Shown: positions 8,471 through 17,191 of the stretch, in pieces | Layout of the letters: each line of letters starts with the position of its first letter | Numbering within the stretch: position 1 is the stretch's first letter | DNA from: BNWE01 sp964369545 | GTDB taxonomy: Bacteria > Pseudomonadota > Alphaproteobacteria > UBA3830 | Assembly (NCBI GenBank): GCA_964369545.1 | Contig: CAYJFA010000003.1 | Span: 104,477-168,476 of the forward strand | Direction: 5' to 3' | DNA length: 64,000 bases | Made by a program: the position numbers and the translations under genes | Notes under the pieces: generated by a model | Told to the model about the DNA's origin: nothing | Seen by the model: the letters and a program-made list of their open reading frames with translations, nothing else | The model's database searches: none

Positions 8471-8616
8471 TAGGGACTGTTCACAAACTGCTTTTTCAGG
8501 TCTTTTTGTTGTCAATCCGATACTCACATCCTCACGTACACCAGAGTACGCTACGGTTCTGCGTTTCGTTTCTCCTAAAAAACCCTTAGAAAAACCTCGG
8601 TTGTTAACAGTTCCTA
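8471..8616. repeat. 146-bp MITE-like palindromic element
   Basis: The ends are imperfect 16-bp inverted repeats: TAGGGACTGTTCACAA at 8471 and, on the other strand, TAGGAACTGTTAACAA from 8616 (14 of 16 identical). The interior holds a smaller dyad (GTAC at 8536 and 8546) and CT-rich versus AG-rich arms that also pair in part. It carries no coding frame. Its GC content is visibly higher than the surroundings. It is probably a non-autonomous mobile or dispersed repeat. No second copy was seen in this window. Confidence 0.6.
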
Positions 8617-8751
8617 TTTTTTCAGATAATAAGCAATGATACTTAATGCTAAGAAAAATGCAAATACACTACTGAAGAGGATTGGAATCTTTATAGGAAA
8701 CAATATATTTTATGAGTTCAGCTGCGGATTGGAAAACCACTAGCCTGATTT

Positions 8752-9009
8752 TTATACATAAACATCATCTCGATTTCCAATTTTTATGATAAGAACAATA
8801 ATTTTGAGTTCGTTAACTTCATATATGATTCGATAATCTCCGGCCCTTAGACGATAACAGCCCTTCCATTCGCCTTTTAGAGGCTTCCCGAATAGTATGG
8901 GATCAACAGTCAACCTTTCTTCGATAGCTCTTTTTATGCTTTTCTGTATATTAACAGGGATTTTACTAATATTTTTGATGATATTTCGGCTGTATTTTAT
9001 TTTATACAT
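8752..9009 (-). CDS. RelE/ParE-family toxin
   Basis: The 85-residue protein shows the RelE-type fold signature. It has an N-terminal MYKIKYSRNIIKNISKIP, a helix pair, then PLKGEWKGCYRLRAGDYRIIYEV with the conserved R-x-R-x-GDYR-I-Y pattern, and a final beta strand. Such toxins cleave mRNA in the ribosome or block gyrase (ParE). Its start overlaps the antitoxin stop by 8 nt. The basic residues of the core are present, so it may be active. Confidence 0.85.
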   Translation of the reverse strand: MYKIKYSRNIIKNISKIPVNIQKSIKRAIEERLTVDPILFGKPLKGEWKGCYRLRAGDYRIIYEVNELKIIVLIIKIGNRDDVYV

Positions 9010-9247
9010 TATCTAACTCATCAAGGTGTTGCCAAAATTCGTCGTGATCGATGGCTTCTATACCTTTTTTCTTTTCTTCGTTAATAATTTTCATCCAATA
9101 AGCGTCTTCGTCTTCTTCCAACTGTTTTGCTACAAATTTAGCGCAAATTTTTGATATGGAAGTTTTGCTCTTTTTTGCTAATTTCTTTATAGTTTCCAGA
9201 GTTTCACTGTCAAGAGACATAAAAACGCGTTGTTCTGTAGTTGCCAT
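9002..9247 (-). CDS. RelB/CopG-like ribbon-helix-helix antitoxin
   Basis: The 81-residue protein starts with a ribbon-helix-helix-like segment (RVFMSLDSETLETIKKLAKKSKTSISKICAKFVAKQL) and ends in an acidic tail expected to bind the toxin. ATG 9247 has AAGGAAA upstream. The longer open frame to 9310 reads through the promoter and was discarded. It is first in a two-gene operon with the RelE-type toxin and probably represses its promoter, where an inverted repeat overlaps the -10 box. Confidence 0.82.
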   Translation of the reverse strand: MATTEQRVFMSLDSETLETIKKLAKKSKTSISKICAKFVAKQLEEDEDAYWMKIINEEKKKGIEAIDHDEFWQHLDELDNV

Positions 9248-9263
9248 GATATATTTCCTTTCT

Positions 9264-9301
9264 GATACTAGGATGGTATCACTAGTGCTACTAAATGTCA
9301 A
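9264..9301 (-). promoter_or_regulatory. promoter and operator-like palindrome of relBE-type module
   Basis: On the minus strand, TTGACA (9301-9296), 17 bp and TACCAT (9278-9273) form a strong promoter. GATAC-N7-GTATC (9264-9280) overlaps the -10 box and is a good candidate for autorepression by the antitoxin. Confidence 0.65.
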
Positions 9302-9316
9302 GAAAATCAAATTGCG

Positions 9317-10183
9317 TTACTGAAGAAGATTCGCTAACTTGTTGTTTTTTTTGATGATAATTCTCTTTACTCGCCTAGGGTCGGCATCTGCGATCTCAAA
9401 CTCTATTCCTGAGGGATGTTTCAGCGTTTCTCCTCGTGCCGGCATTCTTTCCGCAATCAGCATCATCAATCCGCCGAGAGTTTCGATATCTGGTTCGTCA
9501 TCGTCTTGGCTTAAGGGTTTTAACAAATCTACCTCAAGAATTTCTTCGCATTCTTCTACAAGTATTTTTGCATCTGCTAGATATGTGCCGTCCGGACGCG
9601 CGATTATTTGTGGAAAAATTCTTCTGTTTTGCTGGATTTCTCCAACGATCTCCGATACCACATCTTGCAATGTTACAAGTCCGTCAACTCCTCCAAATTC
9701 ATCAACAACAATGACCAGATGATTTGCTGAGGCTTTGATTTCCACTAGTAATTCTAGGAGTTGAATGCTGGGAACGACGTAAATTACCTCTTTCAAAAGA
9801 TGTTTTATATTGAAAGATTCTGGGTTTTTTATATAAGGCAGAAAATCTCGAACTCTTACTATTCCAACAACTTCGTCTAGCGTGTTTTTATATATCGGGA
9901 TCTGCGAACAGTGGGTACGCGAAAAAATATCAATGAATTCATCCAGAGATGTATCAATTTTTGCCGCGATAATATCAGCACGCGGAACCATTATATCCGC
10001 AGCTGTAAGATCTTTTAATCCGAGAACATTCGAAACGAGAGCTAATTCATTGTTATCAACAGGATTTTCATTATTAACAGACGATTGGTCTGCTTCGATG
10101 AGATTTTCGAGTCTGTCTATAAGCGGAATATCCGGTTCTTTTTTTAATAACTTTTTTAAATAACTAAAAATTTTTAATTGCAT
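9317..10183 (-). CDS. corC: CorC/HlyC-family CBS-domain protein
   Basis: This 288-residue protein has an N-terminal acidic region, two CBS motifs (TAADIMVPRADIIAAKID near residue 59; GIVRVRDFLPYI, then VVDEFGGVDGLVTLQDVVSEIVGEI near residue 155), and a C-terminal CorC_HlyC domain (GIEFEIADADPRRVKRIII). It lacks the DUF21 membrane domain, like E. coli CorC (YbeX) and rickettsial TlyC. Its role in divalent-cation efflux or ribosome biogenesis is known only for relatives. ATG 10183 has AGGAAATT. It follows ybeY after 14 nt, the usual neighbourhood. Confidence 0.88.
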   Translation of the reverse strand: MQLKIFSYLKKLLKKEPDIPLIDRLENLIEADQSSVNNENPVDNNELALVSNVLGLKDLTAADIMVPRADIIAAKIDTSLDEFIDIFSRTHCSQIPIYKNTLDEVVGIVRVRDFLPYIKNPESFNIKHLLKEVIYVVPSIQLLELLVEIKASANHLVIVVDEFGGVDGLVTLQDVVSEIVGEIQQNRRIFPQIIARPDGTYLADAKILVEECEEILEVDLLKPLSQDDDEPDIETLGGLMMLIAERMPARGETLKHPSGIEFEIADADPRRVKRIIIKKNNKLANLLQ

Positions 10184-10197
10184 GAATTTCCTAATAT

Positions 10198-10710
10198 TTA
10201 TTCATATGGATTTTTGATATTTAATTTTGAGAGAATTTTTATTTCAATGGATTCCATTTGTTCTGCCGCAGATTCGTTGGTATGCTCATAGCCAAGCAAA
10301 TGTAATACGCTGTGTACAATTAAATGGCTTAAATGATCATTAAAGTTCTTTTCTTGTTCGATGGATTCTCGATCTACAGTTTCATAGGCGATAGCTATGC
10401 TTCCTAATATACAGATATTGCAGCAATATTGTTCACCTTCTTCGTTAGGAGGAATATCATGCCATGTGTCGCTGTACACGTTGTCTATCGAGTCTGATGG
10501 AAAAGATAATACGTTAGTCGGCTTATCAATTCCTCCATAAGTTTTGTTAAGCAATTGAACTTCTCTATCATTTGTAAAAAGAAAGCATATTTCTACATTG
10601 TAATGGTTGAGATTTAGTTCAGAGAAAAGCGCATAAACGCAGTCGGTTACTATGGATTTTATATTAGAGCGATTCCAAGATTCGTGCTCAATTGAAATTT
10701 CCAAATTCAT
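10198..10710 (-). CDS. ybeY: endoribonuclease YbeY (16S rRNA maturation)
   Basis: This 170-residue protein carries the zinc-binding H-x3-H-x5-H motif in HLIVHSVLHLLGYEHTNE near residue 130, and upstream TNVLSFPSD, both diagnostic of YbeY. It is a metal-dependent RNase for 16S rRNA 3' end processing and ribosome quality control. The start overlaps the miaB stop by one base (TAATG), so translation is coupled. In most alphaproteobacteria phoH sits between miaB and ybeY. Here it is absent. Confidence 0.92.
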   Translation of the reverse strand: MNLEISIEHESWNRSNIKSIVTDCVYALFSELNLNHYNVEICFLFTNDREVQLLNKTYGGIDKPTNVLSFPSDSIDNVYSDTWHDIPPNEEGEQYCCNICILGSIAIAYETVDRESIEQEKNFNDHLSHLIVHSVLHLLGYEHTNESAAEQMESIEIKILSKLNIKNPYE

Positions 10711-12041
10711 TATTTGATCACACCTATCAAACTATGGGATTTTAATTCTGCAATTTTGACTCGCACAACATCACCTATTTTTATACCATTATCACATATT
10801 GATACTGCTTGTGAATACTCGCTTCGTCCAACAAGTTGATTTTTATACCTGCCTTTTTTGGTAATCAATACAGATAAATATTTTCCAATAGAATTTTCAT
10901 TAAATTGATTTTGATGATTATTTAGTAAATTTTGTAATATTTTCAATCTTTCGGACTTTATTTTATCAGAGATTTGTTCTTCCATTTTTGCTGCGACAGT
11001 ATTTGCACGTGGACTGTACTTAAATGAATATGCTTGCGCGAATTTTATTTTTTCCGCTAATTTTAGTGTGCTTTCGAAGTCTTCGTCAGTTTCTCCAGGA
11101 AAGCCAACGATAAAATCTGATGAAAGCGCGATATCCGATCTATTGTTTCGCAACATATCTATGCATCTTAAATAATCATCGATAGAATATTTTCTATTCA
11201 TCTTTTTTAAAATTTTATCGGATCCAGATTGTACCGGAAGATGTAAAAATGGCATGAGAATGTCTATTTCTTTATGTGCCCTTGCTATATCAATATTAAT
11301 ATCTTTCGGATTGGATGTTACGTATCTGATGCGTGCTAATTTTTCTATTTCAGCAAGCTTAAAAAGTAATTTCGCGAGACTCCATTCTTTGCCGTTAGGA
11401 CCTTCTCCGTTGTAGGAATTAACATTTTGTCCCAAGAGGGTTATTTCTTTGACTCCTGCTGCTATTAAACCCTTTGCTTCTTTTATAATATCGTTAACAC
11501 TTCTTGAAAATTCTCGTCCTCTTGCATATGGAACAACGCAATATGTACAAAAATTATTACATCCTTCTTGAATTGTTAAAAAATCAGAACAGTTTCTGTT
11601 GAAAAATTGCTTTGTGAGGTGATGGAATTTTTCTCGGGAGCTTAGATTAGTCAGGACGAAGGATGATTTATCTTTATTTGTTGATATATCGTTTATTACA
11701 GATTTTATTTTATGTATTTCCTGAGGCCCTATTACGGCGTCAACGTATGGTGCTCGATTTATCAACTCGGAAGATTTAGATTGAGCAATGCATCCGCAGA
11801 CGATGATTATGCAATCATTTCCTTTAGAATGCGCTTCCAGCTTTAGTAGATATGCTCTTCCAAGATCTGAAAATAATTTTTCGTCCGCTTTTTCTCTTAT
11901 GCTGCATGTATTAAAAATTAATATGTCAGCTTTATCTATGAATTCCGAGCGCTTGTGTCCGGATTCATATAATACATCCGAGATTCGTGATGAATCGTAT
12001 ACATTCATCTGACATCCATAACTTTTAATAAAAAAGTACAT
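10710..12041 (-). CDS. miaB: tRNA-2-methylthio-N6-isopentenyladenosine synthase MiaB
   Basis: This 443-residue radical-SAM methylthiotransferase modifies A37 of tRNAs reading UNN codons. Visible are the N-terminal UPF0004 domain (SYGCQMNVYDS, a second cysteine in FNTCSIREKAD, and VCGCIAQ), the radical-SAM cluster motif EGCNNFCTYCVVPYARGRE near residue 150, and a TRAM domain at the end. ATG 12041 matches the family start. The 15 codons upstream do not. It is the third gene of a probable nadK-rpmG-miaB-ybeY-corC run. Confidence 0.95.
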   Translation of the reverse strand: MYFFIKSYGCQMNVYDSSRISDVLYESGHKRSEFIDKADILIFNTCSIREKADEKLFSDLGRAYLLKLEAHSKGNDCIIIVCGCIAQSKSSELINRAPYVDAVIGPQEIHKIKSVINDISTNKDKSSFVLTNLSSREKFHHLTKQFFNRNCSDFLTIQEGCNNFCTYCVVPYARGREFSRSVNDIIKEAKGLIAAGVKEITLLGQNVNSYNGEGPNGKEWSLAKLLFKLAEIEKLARIRYVTSNPKDINIDIARAHKEIDILMPFLHLPVQSGSDKILKKMNRKYSIDDYLRCIDMLRNNRSDIALSSDFIVGFPGETDEDFESTLKLAEKIKFAQAYSFKYSPRANTVAAKMEEQISDKIKSERLKILQNLLNNHQNQFNENSIGKYLSVLITKKGRYKNQLVGRSEYSQAVSICDNGIKIGDVVRVKIAELKSHSLIGVIK

Positions 12042-12124
12042 ATACTTTCTACTTTGTATGTATCTATAAACGCAGTGATTATACAATAATTCTTAAGATA
12101 ATTTAATGATCTTTAGGATAACGA

Positions 12125-12292
12125 TTATTTTATTTTTGCTTCTTTAAATAGAACATGCTTTCTTACAACAGGATCATATTTTCTCATTTCCATTTTTTCC
12201 GGTTGTTTCCTAGGATTTCTTTTTTTTACGTAAAAAAATCCTGTTTCAGCTGTGCTTAACATTTTTACAGTCATAGTAGCGGCTTTAGCCAT
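12125..12292 (-). CDS. rpmG: 50S ribosomal protein L33
   Basis: This 55-residue L33 reads MAKAATMTVKMLSTAETGFF, then YVKKRNPRKQPEKMEMRKYD and PVVRKHVLFKEAKIK, the canonical alphaproteobacterial form without zinc cysteines. Its length and ends match the family exactly. It stands alone between nadK and miaB on the minus strand. Confidence 0.95.
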   Translation of the reverse strand: MAKAATMTVKMLSTAETGFFYVKKRNPRKQPEKMEMRKYDPVVRKHVLFKEAKIK

Positions 12293-12481
12293 AATAGAAC
12301 TCCGTTTTCATAGAAATGCTGTTAACATTTTTGTAATATCAAATATCAGGCTACATTGTACTGTTATATCCTTGAAAGTCAATATCATCTCTCACATTCT
12401 CATGTAAATCAAGAGATGCTCCGGTGCTCACGCTAATCCTTCCTCATTTTTGAGTAAAACATTTTTCATGCAAATGGGGTT

Positions 12482-13240
12482 CTATATCATAAATTGTTCA
12501 GATAAGATTTTTTTATCAAATGGATTATCTTTATCGAAAAGAAGATTTAGCGTAGTGGTTTTATCTTCTACTATATTTACTTTATGTAAATTTCTAAATT
12601 CTGCATAGTCAGCAACCGCGCATACCGGTCTGCGAACACTGTCGATTACCTCAAAGTCAAGGACAGTATTGGAATTTAGAATTGCGCCACGCCATTTTCT
12701 CGGTCGAAATGAGCTAATCGGAGTAAGCGCAAGTAGTTTCGAATTAGGTGGGATTATCGGACCATTCGCAGAGTAGTTATATGCTGTACTTCCGATTTGC
12801 GTTGCCGCGATTATTCCATCACAAATCAGCTCTTTTATTTGCACAACATTGTCAACAATAACTCGGATTTTTGCAGATTGATGTGTCTGTCGCAGAAGAT
12901 ACAGTTCATTTATCGCCATTGTATCGAATGTTTCTCCATCACGGTTTTTTGCATGTATTTTCAGCGGGTGAAATTCAAATGCTGTGGAATTTTTAATTCT
13001 TTCTATAAGGTTATCTTTGAAATATGGATTTGTTAGAAAACCAATCTTGCCGCAGTTCATTCCATAGACCGGAAGATTGCAACTTATGGTCTCATGAAAT
13101 GTTCTTAGCACCATTCCATCTCCTGATAAAACCACAATACAATCAGCGGACATTAGATCACATTGTCCGTAAGTTTTTATCATGTATTTGAATGCGCTTA
13201 CTGATTTGGCATTCGATGAATAAACAAAGTGTATTTTCAT
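12482..13240 (-). CDS. nadK: NAD kinase
   Basis: This 252-residue enzyme phosphorylates NAD to NADP. It shows the GGDG-type motif as VVLSGDGMVLRTFH (second Gly replaced by Ser, family-tolerated), GMNCGKIGFLTN, the NE motif in MAINELYLLR, and the strand SCDG..AATQIGSTAYNYSANGPII typical of family members. The start is ATG 13240, with two more in-frame ATGs just upstream. Its product supplies NADP for the pnt and por-linked reactions elsewhere in the window. Confidence 0.9.
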   Translation of the reverse strand: MKIHFVYSSNAKSVSAFKYMIKTYGQCDLMSADCIVVLSGDGMVLRTFHETISCNLPVYGMNCGKIGFLTNPYFKDNLIERIKNSTAFEFHPLKIHAKNRDGETFDTMAINELYLLRQTHQSAKIRVIVDNVVQIKELICDGIIAATQIGSTAYNYSANGPIIPPNSKLLALTPISSFRPRKWRGAILNSNTVLDFEVIDSVRRPVCAVADYAEFRNLHKVNIVEDKTTTLNLLFDKDNPFDKKILSEQFMI

Positions 13241-13454
13241 CATTATCACAAAACTATAGCCGAAAATATATAAGCTGCAATATGTATTTTTGGCAAACTA
13301 ATTTAAAAACTATAACAACAAACCCACATACTAAATGCTATCATATTAAACGATTATAAGTTGGAGTAGATATGAAGTAATGTTCCAGAGCTTATAATCT
13401 ACTTGTTGTCGAAGAACCTACTTATGTAGGGTAAGTTACAACTTCCGGGTAAGT

Positions 13455-13949
13455 ATGTCAACAACAGGCTTGTTAGTTTTGGAGAGTGATCATATCGGAT
13501 TCCGTTTTTTAGTAGACGGAGACCAGCTTATGGCCTTGAAGCATCTAAGTTACAGGACAGAATCGTTATTAAACATAATTATCAACAAAATAATTAAAGA
13601 AGGTAAGTGGATTGAATGTACTCCATGGGTGAGTATTACACAGGTACATTTATCGAAGATATTGAAATGTACGAGGGAATGCATATCACATCATATATGC
13701 AAATTAGTTGAAGAAGGCATATTGTTTAGAAAGCAACTTAACTCAAAAGAACACGATCACAGTAATTATTATTCTGTCAATCCAGGAGTATTAGAAGACG
13801 TAAAATTCAGGGTATTTTTTTCACGGGCGATAGTGAAGAAAATATCCAACATATATAGTAATATTATTAAATCATTAATAAATCATAACAAGTCAATAGC
13901 GCGCGAGGTTGAATTGTTTTTTTTGAAAAAATGGTTAATAATTAGTTAA
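13455..13949 (+). CDS. winged-helix-like DNA-binding protein of unknown role
   Basis: This 164-residue protein is not recognised. The middle section (SITQVHLSKILKCTRECISHHICKLVEEGILFRKQ) has the shape of a winged helix with a recognition helix, followed by a wing and the sentence-like end YYSVNPGVLED. Replication initiators and plasmid regulators share this pattern. The C-terminal third is basic and helical. The start follows a 200-bp region with repeated CTTA/TAAG-type dyads (about 13370-13450). It is upstream of dapD by 32 nt but its role there is unknown. Confidence 0.55.
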   Translation: MSTTGLLVLESDHIGFRFLVDGDQLMALKHLSYRTESLLNIIINKIIKEGKWIECTPWVSITQVHLSKILKCTRECISHHICKLVEEGILFRKQLNSKEHDHSNYYSVNPGVLEDVKFRVFFSRAIVKKISNIYSNIIKSLINHNKSIAREVELFFLKKWLIIS

Positions 13950-13981
13950 TATTTTATCGTTTATTTGTTGGAGCCGTTTTT

Positions 13982-14773
13982 ATGAAGCAAACCTTACGAA
14001 ATAGAATTGAAGATTTATGGAATGAAAAATCAAATGATATTTTCTATATAGATGAAGCAATGAAAAAACTCGATAATGGTGAGTTGAGGATGGTTGAAAA
14101 AAATAACGGTGAATTTATTGTTAACGATTATTTGAAAAAAGCAATTTTATTGTTTTTTAAGCATACAAAAACAATTGTTATGCAGGGCGCCGGATGCGCA
14201 TATTTTGATAAAGTTCCATTAAAAACTACAAATTGGACAGAAAAAGATTTTTTGCATGCGGGATTTCGTATGGTTCCAGGCAGCGTTGTACGCTATTCCG
14301 CACATATTTCGAAATTTGCAGTCATTATGCAGAGTTTTATAAATGTCGGCGCGTTTATTGGTGAAGGTACCATGATCGATACAAATGCGCTTGTTGGGAG
14401 TTGCGCTCAAATTGGAAAAAATTGCCACATCTCAGACGGAGTTACAATCGGCGGGGTGATAGAACCGCTTCAGGCTAATCCTGTGATTATAGAGGATACG
14501 TGTTTTATAGGGGTCAGAAGTTCTGTTACAGAAGGAGTGATAGTTGGCGAAGGATCTGTTTTAGGTGCCGGAACGACTTTGACGGCGTCAACAAAAATCC
14601 TAAATAAAATCACGGGAGAAATCACCTATGGAAGGATTCCTCCATATTCTGTTGTTGTGCCGGGAGTTTATCCATCGGGAAATGTCAATTTGTGCTGCGC
14701 TGTGATAATAAAATCTGTAGATGAACAAACTAGAAAAAAAACATCGATAAATGATTTACTAAGAGTTTTATAA
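13982..14773 (+). CDS. dapD: tetrahydrodipicolinate N-succinyltransferase
   Basis: This 263-residue enzyme adds succinyl to tetrahydrodipicolinate in the lysine/meso-diaminopimelate pathway. The hexapeptide-repeat beta helix is visible (FINVGAFIGEGTMIDTNALVGSCAQIGKNCHIS, then GVIEPLQANPVIIEDTCFIGVRSSV). It is about 10-20 residues shorter than most DapD proteins. The lost part lies at the N-terminus or tail, not in the core. dapE follows after 15 nt. Keeping DAP synthesis suggests that peptidoglycan is made. Confidence 0.93.
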   Translation: MKQTLRNRIEDLWNEKSNDIFYIDEAMKKLDNGELRMVEKNNGEFIVNDYLKKAILLFFKHTKTIVMQGAGCAYFDKVPLKTTNWTEKDFLHAGFRMVPGSVVRYSAHISKFAVIMQSFINVGAFIGEGTMIDTNALVGSCAQIGKNCHISDGVTIGGVIEPLQANPVIIEDTCFIGVRSSVTEGVIVGEGSVLGAGTTLTASTKILNKITGEITYGRIPPYSVVVPGVYPSGNVNLCCAVIIKSVDEQTRKKTSINDLLRVL

Positions 14774-14788
14774 TGATATAGGTTTGGA

Positions 14789-15916
14789 ATGGATGTAGTT
14801 TCCCTTTGTTCTGATCTTATAAAATGTAAAAGTGTGACACCAAACGATGATGGCGCGATAGATGTTGTTGCTGGGTATCTTTCGTCATTGGGGTTTCATA
14901 CTGAAATTTTGATTTTTAAATCCGCAGATGGAAAAAACGAAATCAAAAATTTATTTGCGAAGTACGGAGTATCAAAAAATAAAATTCTAGGATTTTTAGG
15001 GCATTCGGATGTTGTTCCTGCTGGAGATGACTGGGAAGTTGATCCATTTGCTGCAATACAGAAAGGGGGTTATTTAATAGGTCGTGGTATCGCTGATATG
15101 AAAGGTGGAATTGCTGCTTTCTGTTGTGCTGTATCAGAATTTATTAAGCAAAAGTTTACTGGATCAATCATCGTTTTAATCACCGGAGATGAAGAGGTCG
15201 GGTCCTACGAAGGCACGCAATCGTTAATAAAATGGTGCGCGGAAAATGGTCATATACCGCACCATTGTTTAATAGGTGAGCCATCTTCTCATATAAATAT
15301 TGGAGATAGAGTTTACGTTGGACATCGCGGCAGTATGAATGTAACTGTGAAATCTTCTGGAAAACAAGGGCATATTGCGTATCCAGATAATTATGTGAAT
15401 TCACTGGGAAATATCTGTAGATACATTACTGTAATGATGAATTATAAATGGAGATATGACGACAGGAGATTTCCGCGAACAAATTTAGAGCCTACACTAC
15501 TTTTTACAAATAATTATGCGACAAACGTAGCTCCTGATTTTTCATCTGCGAATTTGAATATACGCTACGGTGCAGATTATAAATCAGAGGATTTGAAAAA
15601 AATTTTATTAGATGACGCGAAAGATTATAATGTGTCATTGGATTTTGTTGTGAATGGAGATTCCTATTACTGCGATAATGAGAATCTGAAAGAAACACTT
15701 TCTTCGGCAATAAAGAATATCACAGGAATAGATACTGAATTCTCTTGCGGTGGCGGAATATCTGATGGTAGGTATATGATAAGATATTGCAATATAATCG
15801 AATTTGGATTGCAGGATTCGACAATGCATCAAAAAAATGAAAAAGTAAAAATAAATGACCTTTTAGTTTTGGAAAAAATCTATTTATCGTTTATCAAAAG
15901 GTATTTCAATATATAA
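14789..15916 (+). CDS. dapE: succinyl-diaminopimelate desuccinylase
   Basis: This 375-residue M20 metallopeptidase removes the succinyl group to give LL-DAP. Metal ligands are visible: H in FLGHSDVVPAGDDW, D in GRGIADMKGGIAAF, EE in ITGDEEVGSYEGT, and the late H in QDSTMHQKNEKV. GEPSSHINIGDRVYVGHRGSM is characteristic of DapE. It is 15 nt downstream of dapD, forming a dapDE unit with the AmpG-like gene behind. Confidence 0.95.
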   Translation: MDVVSLCSDLIKCKSVTPNDDGAIDVVAGYLSSLGFHTEILIFKSADGKNEIKNLFAKYGVSKNKILGFLGHSDVVPAGDDWEVDPFAAIQKGGYLIGRGIADMKGGIAAFCCAVSEFIKQKFTGSIIVLITGDEEVGSYEGTQSLIKWCAENGHIPHHCLIGEPSSHINIGDRVYVGHRGSMNVTVKSSGKQGHIAYPDNYVNSLGNICRYITVMMNYKWRYDDRRFPRTNLEPTLLFTNNYATNVAPDFSSANLNIRYGADYKSEDLKKILLDDAKDYNVSLDFVVNGDSYYCDNENLKETLSSAIKNITGIDTEFSCGGGISDGRYMIRYCNIIEFGLQDSTMHQKNEKVKINDLLVLEKIYLSFIKRYFNI

Positions 15917-15961
15917 TAATTGTATTAAACATATGCATTCTTTTTGTGGAAAGCGTTTATT

Positions 15962-17191
15962 GTGACTTCGATAGATTTCATAAAAAAAAGCGGTATTGGA
16001 TTTGCTTACGGGATTTCATTTCCTTTAACTATAGTAATTTTAGATTACTGGCTTAAGGATTGCGGAATATCGAACACCACAATTGGTTTCTTTTCACTCT
16101 TTCACCTACCTTTTGTTTTAAAGCTATTTTTTGCTCCGGTTATTGATAATTTTGAAATTCCATATTTTTCGAAAAAACTTGGCAGGCGACGCAGTTGGGT
16201 TGTTTTTAGTCAAATAATGCTGATTTGCAGTGTACTTGGGATGGCAAATGTCGATCCAAAAACTAACTTGATGAATCTTATGATATGCGCGTCGTTTGTT
16301 GCTTTATTTGATGGATTTCAAAATATAGCACTTTATTCGTACCAAATTAGTGAAGTTTCTAAGGATAATCTAGGGTATGTAGCAGGAATAGTGAGTTTTG
16401 GACACAGAATAGGCACAATTACAACGAAACTCGTTATTTTATATTTAGCCCATTTTTTCGGATGGAAAATCGCCTATGAATGCGCATCTTTTCTGATTTT
16501 TCTTTGTATGATTTTTATTTTATTTATAGATGAACCAGTAATAGTTAATAATACAAAACACGTATCTTTAAGAAATTATGCAAGTGTAGCCCATAACAGT
16601 AATTTGATATCTCAAATAAGTAGCTTATTTGATAAACAAAATGGAATTTATATTTTTGCTGTTTTGGTTTTATATAAAGCTTCTGATTTCATGATTCAAA
16701 AAATGTCGCGCTCATTTTGTTTGGAGATCGGATTTTCGAAACTTGAAATCGCGAATATTGTACAGCTTTTCGGATCCATCTCCGTGATTATCGGTGGATT
16801 TGTCTGCGGATTTTTTGTAAAAAGATATGGCATATTTCGCACGATGATGTATTTAAGCGCCGTCCATGTGTTGTCACTTCTTTCGTATCTTGCTTTGAAT
16901 GCTTATGGTAATAATTCCTATCTATTATGCTCGGTAATCTTTTTTGAAGGAATAACGGGAGGGGCTGTTTCCGCAGCATTTCTCGCATTTTTGTACGATT
17001 TGTGTAAAAATGGATCGCAGTATGCATTACTATGGGCTATCTATGAAATAGGCGGAATGTTTTTTAGATTTTCATCAGGTTTCTGTGTAGATATATTTGG
17101 TTGGACAACCTTTTTCATTGTGGTCCCGCTATTTTCTATTCCAGGGATAATGGTTTTGAAGAAATTAGATAAAGTTAAGAAAGTTTCTTAA
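15962..17191 (+). CDS. AmpG-like MFS transporter
   Basis: The roughly 409-residue protein has about twelve hydrophobic segments and the AmpG-family opening GIGFAYGISFPLTIVILDYWLKDCGI with HLPFVLKLFFAPVIDNF, close to muropeptide permeases that import GlcNAc-anhydroMurNAc peptides. The start is not ATG. GTG 15962 has GGAAAG eight bases upstream; a TTG at 15944 is the alternative. It follows dapDE by about 45 nt, consistent with murein recycling. Its stop overlaps the convergent sua5 stop by 4 nt. Confidence 0.75.
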   Translation: MTSIDFIKKSGIGFAYGISFPLTIVILDYWLKDCGISNTTIGFFSLFHLPFVLKLFFAPVIDNFEIPYFSKKLGRRRSWVVFSQIMLICSVLGMANVDPKTNLMNLMICASFVALFDGFQNIALYSYQISEVSKDNLGYVAGIVSFGHRIGTITTKLVILYLAHFFGWKIAYECASFLIFLCMIFILFIDEPVIVNNTKHVSLRNYASVAHNSNLISQISSLFDKQNGIYIFAVLVLYKASDFMIQKMSRSFCLEIGFSKLEIANIVQLFGSISVIIGGFVCGFFVKRYGIFRTMMYLSAVHVLSLLSYLALNAYGNNSYLLCSVIFFEGITGGAVSAAFLAFLYDLCKNGSQYALLWAIYEIGGMFFRFSSGFCVDIFGWTTFFIVVPLFSIPGIMVLKKLDKVKKVS

